From NCBI GenBank assembly GCA_965237785.1, contig OZ250159.1, forward strand, positions 2,542,001-2,606,000: a stretch of 64,000 nt of DNA, read 5' to 3'. Source of the stretch: UBA6522 sp965237785 (GTDB lineage Bacteria > Pseudomonadota > Gammaproteobacteria > Steroidobacterales > Rariloculaceae). How positions within the stretch are numbered: position 1 is the first letter of the stretch; each line of letters opens with the position of its first letter. The notes below the pieces were generated by a model. It was not told the origin of the DNA and did not search any database. It saw only the letters and a program-made list of their open reading frames with translations. Shown one piece after another: positions 15,871-24,714 of the stretch. Position numbers and translations under genes: made by a program.

Positions 15871-17718
15871 ATGCTGCGCCCACCCTTGTTTTTCTGGCTG
15901 GCCCTGCTGGCCGTGTCGTCGACCGCCGCGGCTCAATCGGCAAGCGACGGGGAAGAAACCCGGCTCGACACCATCGTGGTCACCGGGACGCGGATCGAGC
16001 AGACCACCGTAGAGACAGGCTCGACGGTGCGGGTCATCGATGCCGAGGATATCGAAACCCTTGGGTTCAATCACGCCCTCGACGCCATTGCCAATGCGCC
16101 GGGTGTGACCATCAACCAGAACGGCGCCTTCGGCGGTTCCGCCACCGTGCGCATTCGCGGCGCCTCCAGCGACCAAACGCTGGTGCTGATCGACGGGGTG
16201 TCGGTCAACGATGCATCATCGCCGGGAGGCGGCTTCGACTTCGCCCGTCTGGATACGGAGAACATCGAGCGGATCGAGATCCTGAGCGGCCCGCAATCGA
16301 CGCTCTGGGGCACCGACGCCATCGGCGGCGTCGTCTCCATCACCACCAAACAGCCGGGCGACGGTTGGAGTGGCGACGTGTTCGGGCAGGCGGGCGCGTT
16401 CGGAGCGTTTCGGGGCGGGGCCGCGATCAGCAATTCCAGCGCCACCGGGGACTTCCGGCTCGCCGCGACACAGTTGAGCACCGATGGCATATCCAGGGCC
16501 GACGAGCACAACGGCAACTCAGAGGACGACGGTTTCGATTCGCTCGCACTGTCCGCCCAGGGCGGACTCAACCTCCCTGCCGGCGCGCGCATCGACGGCA
16601 GCGTGCTCTGGAACGATGCAAGGACCGAGTTCGACAGTTTCCTCTTCGGCGCGCAGGGTAACGTAGGCGATGGCGACGAAATCAGCGAGTCGGAGGAACT
16701 GTCGGCTCACCTGTCGCTGACGGCGCCCCTGCTCGACGGACGGCTCGACAATCTCCTGCTGGTCGGCCATTCGGAGATCGACAGGCGCGACTTCAGTAAC
16801 GGTTCGCGCAGCTTCGATGCCGAAGGCGAGCGAACGGTATTTCGCTACCAAGGCACCCTGGCCATCGATGCGCGCAACACCCTGGCCATTGGCACGGAGC
16901 GGGAGGAAGCGACCGCCAACCAGGATGACAGCTCGCTCAACGGCCTGTTCGCCCTGTACGAATTGAGGCCCGTCGAGGCGCTTACCCTCACCGGCGGCTT
17001 GCGGTCCGATGACCACGAGCGCTTCGGCTCAGAGACCACGGCCCGGTTTGCGGCAGCGTACCAAGTCTCCACCGACGTGACGCTTAGGGGGAGTTGGGGG
17101 CAGGGTTTCAAGGCGCCCACCATTTTTCAGACGATCTTTTTCTGTTGCGGCGCAGTGGCCGCCAATGCGGCGCTTCAGCCGGAGCATTCCGTCGGCGTCG
17201 ACATCGGCGCCGAGTGGCGTGCGACCAGCGGACGCGGACAGGTGAGCGTGACCTGGTTCCAGCAGGATACCGAAGACTCGATCAACTTCTCCTTCGGCGT
17301 CGGCGGCTACGAGAATATCGCCGAGGTCGAATCCGAGGGCATCGAGGTTTCCGCCCAGTGGAATCTCAACCGTGCCCTCGCGCTGTCGGCGGACTATGCC
17401 TACATCGACGCGACGGAGGGCAACGGCACGCCGCTACGGCGCCTGCCCAGGCATTCGGGCGACCTCGTGCTCAGCCTCGATCCGGCTGGCCCGTTTTCGA
17501 GCGCCGTCCTGCTGCGCTTCAACGGCCGCGAATCCAACGTGGACGGGAGCGAACTCGACGAATGGACCCGCGTCGACATCAACGCCCGTTACGACGTGTC
17601 GGATAACTTCGAAGTGTTCGGGCGCGTGGAAAACCTGCTCGATGCCGACTATCAGCAAATCCTGGGCTACGGCACGCCGGGCCGGTCCAGCTCGGTGGGT
17701 GCGCGGTGGCGTTATTAG
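15871..17718 (+). CDS. btuB: TonB-dependent vitamin B12 receptor BtuB
   Basis: A 615-residue outer-membrane receptor. ATG 15871 follows GGGAGGGG and gives a signal peptide (MLRPPLFFWLALLAVSSTAA). The TonB box region LDTIVVTGTR is followed by the plug domain, ALDAIANAPGVTINQNGAFG, RIRGASSDQTLVLIDGVSVN and LSGPQSTLWGTDAIGGVVSI. The remainder is a beta-barrel ending with aromatic residues (VGARWRY). Position behind a B12 riboswitch and ahead of btuFCD supports corrinoid as the substrate. Confidence 0.92.
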   Translation: MLRPPLFFWLALLAVSSTAAAQSASDGEETRLDTIVVTGTRIEQTTVETGSTVRVIDAEDIETLGFNHALDAIANAPGVTINQNGAFGGSATVRIRGASSDQTLVLIDGVSVNDASSPGGGFDFARLDTENIERIEILSGPQSTLWGTDAIGGVVSITTKQPGDGWSGDVFGQAGAFGAFRGGAAISNSSATGDFRLAATQLSTDGISRADEHNGNSEDDGFDSLALSAQGGLNLPAGARIDGSVLWNDARTEFDSFLFGAQGNVGDGDEISESEELSAHLSLTAPLLDGRLDNLLLVGHSEIDRRDFSNGSRSFDAEGERTVFRYQGTLAIDARNTLAIGTEREEATANQDDSSLNGLFALYELRPVEALTLTGGLRSDDHERFGSETTARFAAAYQVSTDVTLRGSWGQGFKAPTIFQTIFFCCGAVAANAALQPEHSVGVDIGAEWRATSGRGQVSVTWFQQDTEDSINFSFGVGGYENIAEVESEGIEVSAQWNLNRALALSADYAYIDATEGNGTPLRRLPRHSGDLVLSLDPAGPFSSAVLLRFNGRESNVDGSELDEWTRVDINARYDVSDNFEVFGRVENLLDADYQQILGYGTPGRSSSVGARWRY

Positions 17719-17763
17719 CCTGCAAACCTCAACGCGGTGTGGGCCAGCCCGAATATCGCAGCG

Positions 17764-18642
17764 ATGTTCAGGCTAGCTAAAGCGGGCTTGGCAATCGCGT
17801 TGGCGGCGGCGCTCGGCGGCTGCGGCATGGATCCCACGGAGCCGGACGCCGGGGCCGCGCGCCCGCAACGGATCGTCAGCCTCGACTTCTGCGCCGACCA
17901 GTACGTGCTCAAGTTTGTGGAGCGGGACCGCATCCTGGCGGTGTCGCCGGATGCCGGACGCGAGTTCTCCTACATGCGCGACCGCGCGGCCGGGCTGCCC
18001 ACCGTCCGCCCGGTGGCCGAGGATGTCATCATCCTCAAACCGGACCTCGTGGTGCGCTCCTACGGCGGCGGCCCCCAGGCGCCCGTGATGTTTGCGAGAG
18101 CCGGGGTCCCCGTGCACAACGTCGGCTGGGCCGAGGACCTCGAGGCGGTCATGCGGGTAATCGCGGAGACCGCCCGCGCGCTCGGGTCGGCGGAGCAGGG
18201 CCTGGCCGTTGCCGCGGCAATGCAAGGCCGCCTGGCGGCACTGCGCGCCCATGCGCCGGGTACCCATGCGCCGGGCGCCGATGCGCTCTATATGACCCCC
18301 GGGGGGGTGACTTCCGGGCCCGGGTCCCTGATCCACGAAATCCTCATCGCAGCGGGCCTGGACAACTTTCAGACCCGGCCGGGCTGGGGGCCTATTCCGC
18401 TGGAGCGGCTCGCCTACGAACAGCCCGATCTGGTTGCGGTAGGGTTCTTCGAGAGTCTGACCAACCATCCGCACGGATGGAGTCCGATTCGACATCCCGT
18501 GGCCCGAGCGCAACTGGAAGGGGGGGCCGTGGTCCCGGTCGCGGGGGCCTGGGCCGCCTGCGGAGCCTGGTTTGTCATGGACGCGGTGGAGGCGCTGGCC
18601 CGCGGTGCAAGCGTGGCGCCGCCGGACCGCAACGCTCCATGA
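17764..18642 (+). CDS. btuF: Cobalamin ABC transporter substrate-binding lipoprotein
   Basis: A 292-residue periplasmic binding protein of the BtuF/FhuD class. The N-terminus MFRLAKAGLAIALAAALGGC ends in a lipobox with Cys, indicating lipid anchoring rather than a free periplasmic form. RIVSLDFCADQYVLKF, then ILKPDLVVRSYGGG and ITNH-like C-lobe segments fit the fold. ATG 17764 is preferred over an upstream GTG because it gives a compact lipoprotein signal. Its stop overlaps the btuC start (ATGA). Confidence 0.85.
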   Translation: MFRLAKAGLAIALAAALGGCGMDPTEPDAGAARPQRIVSLDFCADQYVLKFVERDRILAVSPDAGREFSYMRDRAAGLPTVRPVAEDVIILKPDLVVRSYGGGPQAPVMFARAGVPVHNVGWAEDLEAVMRVIAETARALGSAEQGLAVAAAMQGRLAALRAHAPGTHAPGADALYMTPGGVTSGPGSLIHEILIAAGLDNFQTRPGWGPIPLERLAYEQPDLVAVGFFESLTNHPHGWSPIRHPVARAQLEGGAVVPVAGAWAACGAWFVMDAVEALARGASVAPPDRNAP

Positions 18643-19643
18643 ACGCGGGTCGCGCGACCGGCGCCCAGGGACTGGTCGGGTTGACGCTCGCGTGCGTGGC
18701 GGCGCTGTTCGCCGCCTGTCTGCTCGGCTCGACACCGATGGAGATCGATCGCGTTCTGGCGGCGCTACTGGGCCGCGGCGAGCCCGGCGACCAACTGGTC
18801 GTCGTGCACATCCGCCTACCCAGGGCGATGACTGCGTTTGCCGTGGGCGCGGCCCTGGGCGCGAGCGGCGCCTCGCTGCAAGGGCTGCTCCGCAACCCGC
18901 TTGCCGAACCGGGGGTGCTCGGCGTCTCCGCGGTGGCTTCCCTGGGGGCCACCGGTGCGCTGTACTACGGCTATGCCGCGCTGAGCGCGTGGGCGATGCC
19001 GGCGGCAGCGATCGTCGGTGCGCTCGCGGGGACCGCGCTGATCGCTTTCGCGGCCCTGCGCACGGCTTCGGCGGTGACGCTCATTCTCATCGGCGTGGGC
19101 CTCTCGAGTTTTGCCGGCGCGGCGATGAACCTGATGATGAATTTGTCGCCCAACCCGTTCTCCCTGACGGACCTGATCAACTGGATGCTGGGCTCGGTGG
19201 CCAATCGCAGTTTTCTGGACCTGGCTTTCGCCGCGCCCTTCCTGATTGCGGGGCTCGTTGTATTGTTCGCCACGCGACGCGGACTCTCGGCACTGACGCT
19301 GGGCGAAGAAGCGGCCAGCGGGGTCGGCTTGAACCTGCGGCGGCAGCGGCTGCTGGTCGTGCTGGGCACGGGCCTCGCCACCGGCGCCGCGGTCGCCCTG
19401 GCGGGTGTCATCGGCTTCGTCGGCATCGTCGCGCCGCACATCGTTCGGCCCATGGTCGATCATGATCCGGCGCGCTCCCTGCTGCCTTCGGCCCTGCTCG
19501 CCGGCCTGATTCTGGTCCTGGCGGACATCGGAGTACGCCTGATGCCCACGGTCAGCGAACTCAAGCTTGGCGTGGTGGCGGCATTGATCGGAGCACCTGC
19601 CTTCATCTGGATCGCCATGCAAAGGCGCAGCGTACATGACTGA
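18639..19643 (+). CDS. btuC: Cobalamin ABC transporter permease
   Basis: A 334-residue polytopic inner-membrane protein of the FecCD/BtuC family, with about ten hydrophobic segments. Signature pieces are IRLPRAMTAFAVGAALGASG, LQGLLRNPLAEPGVLGVSA, and near the end ALAGVIGFVGIVAPHIVRP with GVVAALIGAPAFIWI. It starts at the ATG overlapping the btuF stop and itself overlaps btuD by eight bases, so btuF-C-D form a coupled unit. Confidence 0.92.
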   Translation: MNAGRATGAQGLVGLTLACVAALFAACLLGSTPMEIDRVLAALLGRGEPGDQLVVVHIRLPRAMTAFAVGAALGASGASLQGLLRNPLAEPGVLGVSAVASLGATGALYYGYAALSAWAMPAAAIVGALAGTALIAFAALRTASAVTLILIGVGLSSFAGAAMNLMMNLSPNPFSLTDLINWMLGSVANRSFLDLAFAAPFLIAGLVVLFATRRGLSALTLGEEAASGVGLNLRRQRLLVVLGTGLATGAAVALAGVIGFVGIVAPHIVRPMVDHDPARSLLPSALLAGLILVLADIGVRLMPTVSELKLGVVAALIGAPAFIWIAMQRRSVHD

Positions 19644-20436
19644 GGGGAGTCTGCGGATGACTCAGCGGAGTCGCGCCGGCGGACTGCGGGTGGCCGACCT
19701 GACGGTCAAGGCAGGCGATGTCACGTTGGTCGAAGCCGCCTCTTTCCGCTTGCAGGCCGGCGAACTGGTCGCCCTGCTCGGACCCAACGGCGCCGGCAAG
19801 ACCAGTCTGCTCCGGGGCGCCGTCGGCCTGGTGCCGCGAGCGGCGGGCCGGGCGTGCATCGACGGCGAAGACTCGGCCGTGATGACCCCGCGTTGGCGTG
19901 CGCGTCACCTGGCCTACCTGCCTCAGAATCGCCCCCTGGCTTGGCCGAACCCGGTTCGCGACGTGGTGGCGCTTGGCCGCTTTTCCCACGGTGCGGCGCT
20001 GGGACGACTGCGCGGCGCCGATCGAAAAGCAGTCGAACGTGCGTTGGCCTCGTGCGATCTCGAGAAACTGGCCAGACGGTCCACGGCAACGCTGTCGGGA
20101 GGCGAACTGGCGCGCGTGCACTGCGCCCGCGCGTTTGCCGCCGAGGCGCCGCTCCTGATCGCCGACGAACCGGTAGCGGAGCTTGATCCATACCACCAAT
20201 TCAGGGTGATGGACCTGATCAAGGCCTTCGTCGGCCAGGGCGGCGGCGCCCTGGTCGTGCTCCATGACGTCGTGCTCGCCAGACGGTACGCGGACCGATT
20301 CATCTGGATGAAGGGTGGGCGAATCGTCGCGGATGGCCCGCCCGCAGCGACGCTGAATGCGGCTCGGCTTGAGGAGATTTACGGCGTGCGCGGCCGCGTC
20401 GATGGCGCTCGGGTGGAAATAGAGGGTCCGTTGTGA
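19636..20436 (+). CDS. btuD: Cobalamin ABC transporter ATP-binding protein
   Basis: A 266-residue ABC ATPase. Walker A is LLGPNGAGKTSLLRG, the Q-loop is AYLPQNRPLAWP, the signature is ATLSGGELARVHCARAF, Walker B is PLLIADEPVAELDP and the switch His is in VVLHDVVLARRYAD. It energises import through BtuC. ATG 19636 overlaps btuC; an internal ATG at 19657 is possible. The stop overlaps the GTG of a broken cobD-like frame. Confidence 0.92.
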   Translation: MTEGSLRMTQRSRAGGLRVADLTVKAGDVTLVEAASFRLQAGELVALLGPNGAGKTSLLRGAVGLVPRAAGRACIDGEDSAVMTPRWRARHLAYLPQNRPLAWPNPVRDVVALGRFSHGAALGRLRGADRKAVERALASCDLEKLARRSTATLSGGELARVHCARAFAAEAPLLIADEPVAELDPYHQFRVMDLIKAFVGQGGGALVVLHDVVLARRYADRFIWMKGGRIVADGPPAATLNAARLEEIYGVRGRVDGARVEIEGPL

Positions 20437-20560
20437 GTATGGCGCCGAGCTATGGCGACCATGCGCTAGTTTGGCGCGCGGCGGGTCACGACGTGATCGA
20501 GATAGTTCCAGCCGACGCAATAGACGCTTCGCGCGGTGAAGCGCTCGGGCCTGCCGGCGA
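20433..20560 (+). pseudogene. Possible cobD-like (threonine-phosphate decarboxylase) remnant
   Basis: After the btuD stop the frame continues MAPSYGDHALVWRAAGHDVI, then EIVPADAIDASRGEA. This resembles the internal segment of class-I aminotransferase-fold CobD/CobC proteins, where a PxYxEH...WRxAGH pattern is common. Neither the start nor the PLP-lysine region exists and the similarity fades within 45 codons. Next to btuBFCD and cobO, a lost corrinoid-remodelling gene would make sense. The call rests on a short motif and the context only. Confidence 0.35.
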
Positions 20561-20690
20561 TCTCGAGCGACGGTATCGATGGCGGATGGAGGTAGGACAT
20601 GTGGGCGCATCGGCGGATAAGACGACCAGCGGTTTACCCCAGCCCTCATGTATGATCGTGGAAATCGACAACCAACCGAGGGGGAACGTC

Positions 20691-21710
20691 ATGAAGACAT
20701 TCGACATCGTGGCCCGGCTCGTCGTGGCACTGAGCATCGTCTCGGCCCCAGGGCTTTCCGCGCAGGACGCCGGTGACGCTTTACAGATCTACTGGATCGA
20801 CGTGGAGGGCGGCTCCTCGACGCTGCACGTGACTCCGGGCGGCGAGGCGGTGCTCATGGACGCGGGGTGGAACCGCGAGGACGAGCGCGACGCGCGCCGA
20901 ATCGAGGCGGCCATGGCGGATGCGGGTGTCGCGGACATCGACTACTTCATCGCGTCGCATTTCCACGGCGACCACGTGGGCGGCACGCCCACCATCGCGC
21001 AACGCGTGCCGATCAACCAGTTTCTCGATCACGGCGACAGCGTGGAGGGGGAGACCGAGCGGGGCCGGCCCGCCTGGGAGGCCTACCTGAGCGCCGCGCA
21101 GGGCAAGCGACGCACGGTCCGTCCGGGCGACACGTTGGCTCTGACGGGTGCCGAGTTGACGTTCGTCGCGGCCAACCGGGAGGTCATTGAGGGCGGTACC
21201 GGCACGAACCGGCACTGCGGCGGCCCGATGGCGCCCGAGGACCTGGGCGAGAACAGCCGCAGCGTCGGCTACAGGGTCACGGTCGGTGAGTTCGAGTTCC
21301 TCGACCTCGGCGACCTGACGGTCGACGTCCAGCAGGCCGCGGCCTGCCCCGCGAACCGTCTCGGCGTCGTGGATCTGCTCCAGGTGCCGCATCACGGCCA
21401 GGGGGTGGCGCCCGAGCTGCTCTGGGCGCTCGAGCCCACGGTGGCGATCAGCAACAACGGCGCCACCAAGGGCGGGCGCGCCGACGACCTCGCGACGGTG
21501 CAGCGGATTCCGGGGCTTGAGGGCTTCTGGCAGGTCCACCACGCCACAGCCGCCACGGCGGACGTCAACGCGTCGCCTCAGATGACGGCCAATCTCACCG
21601 AGGACAACGATCGGGGACACTGGATCAAAGCGACCGTCGACGCCGACGGCGCCGGTTACCGGATCACCAACGGGCGCAACGGCTACAGCCGGACCTACAC
21701 CACCAAATAG
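20691..21710 (+). CDS. Secreted metallo-beta-lactamase-fold hydrolase
   Basis: A 339-residue protein. ATG 20691 follows GAGGGGGAAC and gives a signal peptide (MKTFDIVARLVVALSIVSAP) with cleavage near LSAQ; the longer upstream frame belongs to other sequence. The metal site IASHFHGDHVGGTPTIAQ is clear, with further histidines in VDLLQVPHHGQGVAPELLW. The arrangement resembles ComEC-C-terminal/competence-like MBL proteins that begin with DVEGGSSTLH. The substrate is unknown. It probably acts in the periplasm. Confidence 0.8.
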   Translation: MKTFDIVARLVVALSIVSAPGLSAQDAGDALQIYWIDVEGGSSTLHVTPGGEAVLMDAGWNREDERDARRIEAAMADAGVADIDYFIASHFHGDHVGGTPTIAQRVPINQFLDHGDSVEGETERGRPAWEAYLSAAQGKRRTVRPGDTLALTGAELTFVAANREVIEGGTGTNRHCGGPMAPEDLGENSRSVGYRVTVGEFEFLDLGDLTVDVQQAAACPANRLGVVDLLQVPHHGQGVAPELLWALEPTVAISNNGATKGGRADDLATVQRIPGLEGFWQVHHATAATADVNASPQMTANLTEDNDRGHWIKATVDADGAGYRITNGRNGYSRTYTTK

Positions 21711-21963
21711 CGGACCCAGGATAACGGGGGGCGCTCGCCCTTCCCGCGTGAGGGGCTGAATCCAGATGCGTTTCGTAGCGTTCCGATCCAGGTGCCCATG
21801 GAGCGTGAGCGCGTCGCAGGTCTTCGCGGTGTGCGCGTGTGAGGGGCTACCCAAAAACCGGTCCACGGAGGATGCGATTTCCAACAGACTCGGCGCAAGG
21901 AAGGTCGGTGTCAGAGGAAGCGCAGGTCCTCACCCATCTTCAACCGCGGGGTATGATCTCCCG

Positions 21964-23016
21964 ATGGATTCCAAGCCCGGTCCTGACCCCACCGTGCTGA
22001 ATGTATTCGGACTCTCCGGCGCTAGTCTGACGCCGCTTGAGTCCGGTCTCATCAACGCGAGCTGGCAGGTCGACACCCCGACCGGCAAGAACTTCGTACT
22101 GCAACGGGTCAATCCCATATTCCCGGCGGCCATCAACGACGACATCGACGTGGTTACGAAGCACCTGCGGGACAAGGGCATGCTCTCTCCCCGGATCGTG
22201 CCGACGCCGACGGGTGCGACAGCGTTGGTGACCGCGGGCGAAGTGTGGCGGCTACTGACCTATATACCTGGGGTCTCCAGAGACGCGCTCGAAAACGAGC
22301 GCCAAGCCAGCGAAGCCGGCGGCCTGCTGGGACGATTTCATCGAACGTTGAGCGATTTGCGGCACACCTTCTCCAACCCGCGCCTGGGCGTGCACGACAC
22401 AGCCGCGCACCTGGCAAAATTACGGCGCGTGCTGGCGTCCCATCGGAGTCATCCGCAGTTCGACGCCGTCGCGCCGATCGCCGATCGCATTCTGGACATG
22501 GCCGGCGGGCTCCCGGACCTGCCCCTGGCCCGCGAGCGGATCGTTCACGGCGATCCGAAGATCTCGAATTTCATCTTCGACGCCATTACCGACCGTGCCA
22601 TCTGCCTGATCGACCTGGATACGGTGGCATCCATGCCGGTGGTCCTCGAATTGGGCGATGCCTTGCGCTCCTGGTGCAATCCCGAGGGTGAAGACACGCG
22701 GAAGACGGCGTGCTCCGTGCCGCTGTTTAACGCAGCGGTGAACGGATACGCCAGCGAGGCTCGGGATCTGCTGTCCGATGATGAATGGCAGGCGCTGCCG
22801 GCGGCGGCACTGACCATCGCCCTGGAACTTGCCGCACGGTTTGCGGCCGACGCGCTGCAAGAGAGTTATTTCGCGTGGAATCGAACCCGCTTCAACACCG
22901 TATCGGAACACAACCAGGTTCGGGCCGCCGGCCAGTTGTGCCTTGCCGAGAGTATCCAGTCGCAGTGGAACTCGCTGCAGAGCGCTGTCGCCGGTTCAGC
23001 GGACGAAGTGCATTAG
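21964..23016 (+). CDS. Phosphotransferase-family kinase (aminoglycoside-phosphotransferase fold)
   Basis: A 350-residue cytoplasmic kinase. LESGLINASWQVDTPTGKNF and VLQRVNPIFPAAINDDIDVV form the N-lobe ATP-binding part. The catalytic loop and metal site are RIVHGDPKISNFIFD and ICLIDLDTVASMPVV. These features fit the N-acetylhexosamine kinase/homoserine-kinase-like branch of the APH family rather than a drug-resistance enzyme; the substrate cannot be told. ATG 21964 is chosen because the preceding in-frame sequence has no family resemblance. Confidence 0.8.
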   Translation: MDSKPGPDPTVLNVFGLSGASLTPLESGLINASWQVDTPTGKNFVLQRVNPIFPAAINDDIDVVTKHLRDKGMLSPRIVPTPTGATALVTAGEVWRLLTYIPGVSRDALENERQASEAGGLLGRFHRTLSDLRHTFSNPRLGVHDTAAHLAKLRRVLASHRSHPQFDAVAPIADRILDMAGGLPDLPLARERIVHGDPKISNFIFDAITDRAICLIDLDTVASMPVVLELGDALRSWCNPEGEDTRKTACSVPLFNAAVNGYASEARDLLSDDEWQALPAAALTIALELAARFAADALQESYFAWNRTRFNTVSEHNQVRAAGQLCLAESIQSQWNSLQSAVAGSADEVH

Positions 23017-23164
23017 AACCAGCAAGCGTGGCAGGAAGGCCATGCGTCGAGAACCAGCCTGTCGAACCAGAGTAAAGAATAGCCGCACGCCGCGGTGGAA
23101 CCTCAAGACCAGAACCTCAATACCAATGGCGCATCTAAATTCGGCGTACTAAACTCTCGGCGCT

Positions 23165-23566
23165 ATGTCAAAACTGAATGCAATTACCCAATCGCGTAAC
23201 GCCTTTCTGATCGGTTCGCTGCTCTGGTTGCCGGTCGGGGTCGTGCTGACGTCCTTCCTGCGCTTTTCCGACATGATGGCGAGCCCCTATTGGTGGGCGT
23301 CACTTCTCCTGGCTACGGGCTCGTTGATTTTCGTCGCGCCCTGCGGTCTTCCGCTGCCATTGGCATGCCGGCGGCTGTGGCGGCACGGTTACCCACGCGC
23401 GGCGTGGGCGGCGATGGTGGCGCTGGGTCTGGTGACGGTGGCCGCGACCCTGATCGCCGGCCTGCTCGGCCCCTTGGGGATCGCAATCTGCGCGGCCGTG
23501 TTCAGCGCACCCGTGTGGATCGCGGCGGCCATCGTCGGCCGCCCACGCGAGCCCAACGCCGGATAG
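23165..23566 (+). CDS. Small inner-membrane protein of unknown function
   Basis: A 133-residue protein with about four hydrophobic segments (AFLIGSLLWLPVGVVLTSFL, WWASLLLATGSLIFVAP, AAWAAMVALGLVTVAATLIA, GPLGIAICAAVFSAPVWIAA). Basic residues flank them and the C-terminal tail GRPREPNAG is short and charged. No catalytic motif is visible and I do not recognise the family. It stands alone between the kinase gene and a convergent metallo-beta-lactamase-fold gene. Confidence 0.55.
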   Translation: MSKLNAITQSRNAFLIGSLLWLPVGVVLTSFLRFSDMMASPYWWASLLLATGSLIFVAPCGLPLPLACRRLWRHGYPRAAWAAMVALGLVTVAATLIAGLLGPLGIAICAAVFSAPVWIAAAIVGRPREPNAG

Positions 23567-23627
23567 GAGCCTGCATTCCCCGCCGGTCTGCGCGGCGAGG
23601 GCGTCGAGGCGCCCGACAACCGACCCG

Positions 23628-24494
23628 CTATTCCGCGGTCATTCTCTCGTAGACGCCCTGGACATTGAGCGCCCGCCAGGCGTCGTATTGCGCCCAATTG
23701 CTGTAATCTTCCATGAGCACGCTCGCCTGCGCCTCTTCGAGGCTTTCGCCGGCAGCGACAGCCTCGGTCACGGCCGCCAACAGGTCTTCCAGATAACCCG
23801 TTGAATCATCCACATCCGCCCTGGTCCCGATCGGCCCATGGCCGGGCGCGACGATGTCATAGTCGACGGTAGCCTGGAGGTGCTCGTTCGCTGCGATCCA
23901 GGTGGTGATGTCGCCCCCGCCCGCCATGGTTTCGAACGGCACGCGGCGCACGTTGACAAAGTCCACGGCAAAGATAGTCCGCTCGTCCGGAAAGCGGATG
24001 ACGGACGAGTCGTTGCTGTGACTGGGGAACGCGTAGATCATCTCAACGGTCTTGCCGCCGAGCGTAACGCTGGTGCTGTCGGCGTACGTGCGGTCCGGCG
24101 GGCGGACCTCGGCAAAAATTTCATTCCCTTCCTCCCCGGCAAGGTTTACGGGCATGCTGTCGTGACCGATAAACTCGGCGGTGTCCTCGAACACGGCGCC
24201 TCCCGAGGCGTGGTCATCGTGGTAATGGCTGTAGAGCACGTAGCGCACGGGCACGCCGAAACGCTCATCCAACTCGGCCTTGAGCCAAGTCGCAAAGTCG
24301 GTGCCGATGGGATCGGCGAGGATGATCCCTTCAGACGTCACCAGAAACGCGGTGTGATGGGCGTTGTTCGTGGCCCGATAGAGATCCCCGGTGATGTTGA
24401 CGATTTCCCGTACCGGTTCCTGCTGAGCCGAAGCCGGCTGCGCCAACGCCACTATCAGGGCACCAATAACACTCATGGTTTGCTTGGTATTCAC
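23628..24494 (-). CDS. Secreted metallo-beta-lactamase-fold hydrolase
   Basis: A 288-residue protein. The GTG at 24494 has GGGGG eight bases before it and gives a signal peptide (VNTKQTMSVIGALIVALAQP) cleaved near SAQQ, so I prefer it to the ATG at 24476. The metal motif is VLYSHYHDDHASGGAVFE, with later histidines in YAFPSHSNDSSVIRFP and IVAPGHGPIG. This is the family most often annotated as MBL-fold metallohydrolase; the substrate is unknown. It is divergent from the heme operon, sharing a 220-base intergenic region. Confidence 0.8.
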   Translation of the reverse strand: MNTKQTMSVIGALIVALAQPASAQQEPVREIVNITGDLYRATNNAHHTAFLVTSEGIILADPIGTDFATWLKAELDERFGVPVRYVLYSHYHDDHASGGAVFEDTAEFIGHDSMPVNLAGEEGNEIFAEVRPPDRTYADSTSVTLGGKTVEMIYAFPSHSNDSSVIRFPDERTIFAVDFVNVRRVPFETMAGGGDITTWIAANEHLQATVDYDIVAPGHGPIGTRADVDDSTGYLEDLLAAVTEAVAAGESLEEAQASVLMEDYSNWAQYDAWRALNVQGVYERMTAE

Positions 24495-24714
24495 GCCTAT
24501 CCCCCTATTTCGCAATTTGTATTCTGCCAGCGGGCCCGCGTCGGTCCCGGGATTCGAGTGTACCGCAACCGGGTCCGGCGAACAGATTCCACTGTATCGT
24601 TGCCTTGATGACGCCACTCGGCAACCAATGTTGCCCGCAAATCGCACGGACGCCCGAGCGGCGCAGTGACACTCCGGTGACAATCGCGAGCCCGCGATCC
24701 CTACCCTTTGCCTC

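Noticed and set aside
17773..18735. Long minus-strand frames opposite btuF and btuC
   Set aside because: They are Arg/Gly-rich shadow frames without ribosome-binding sites, opposite well-conserved genes.
20433..20690. N-terminal extension of the metallo-beta-lactamase-fold protein
   Set aside because: The extension resembles a different protein family, while ATG 20691 has a strong ribosome-binding site and starts a signal peptide.
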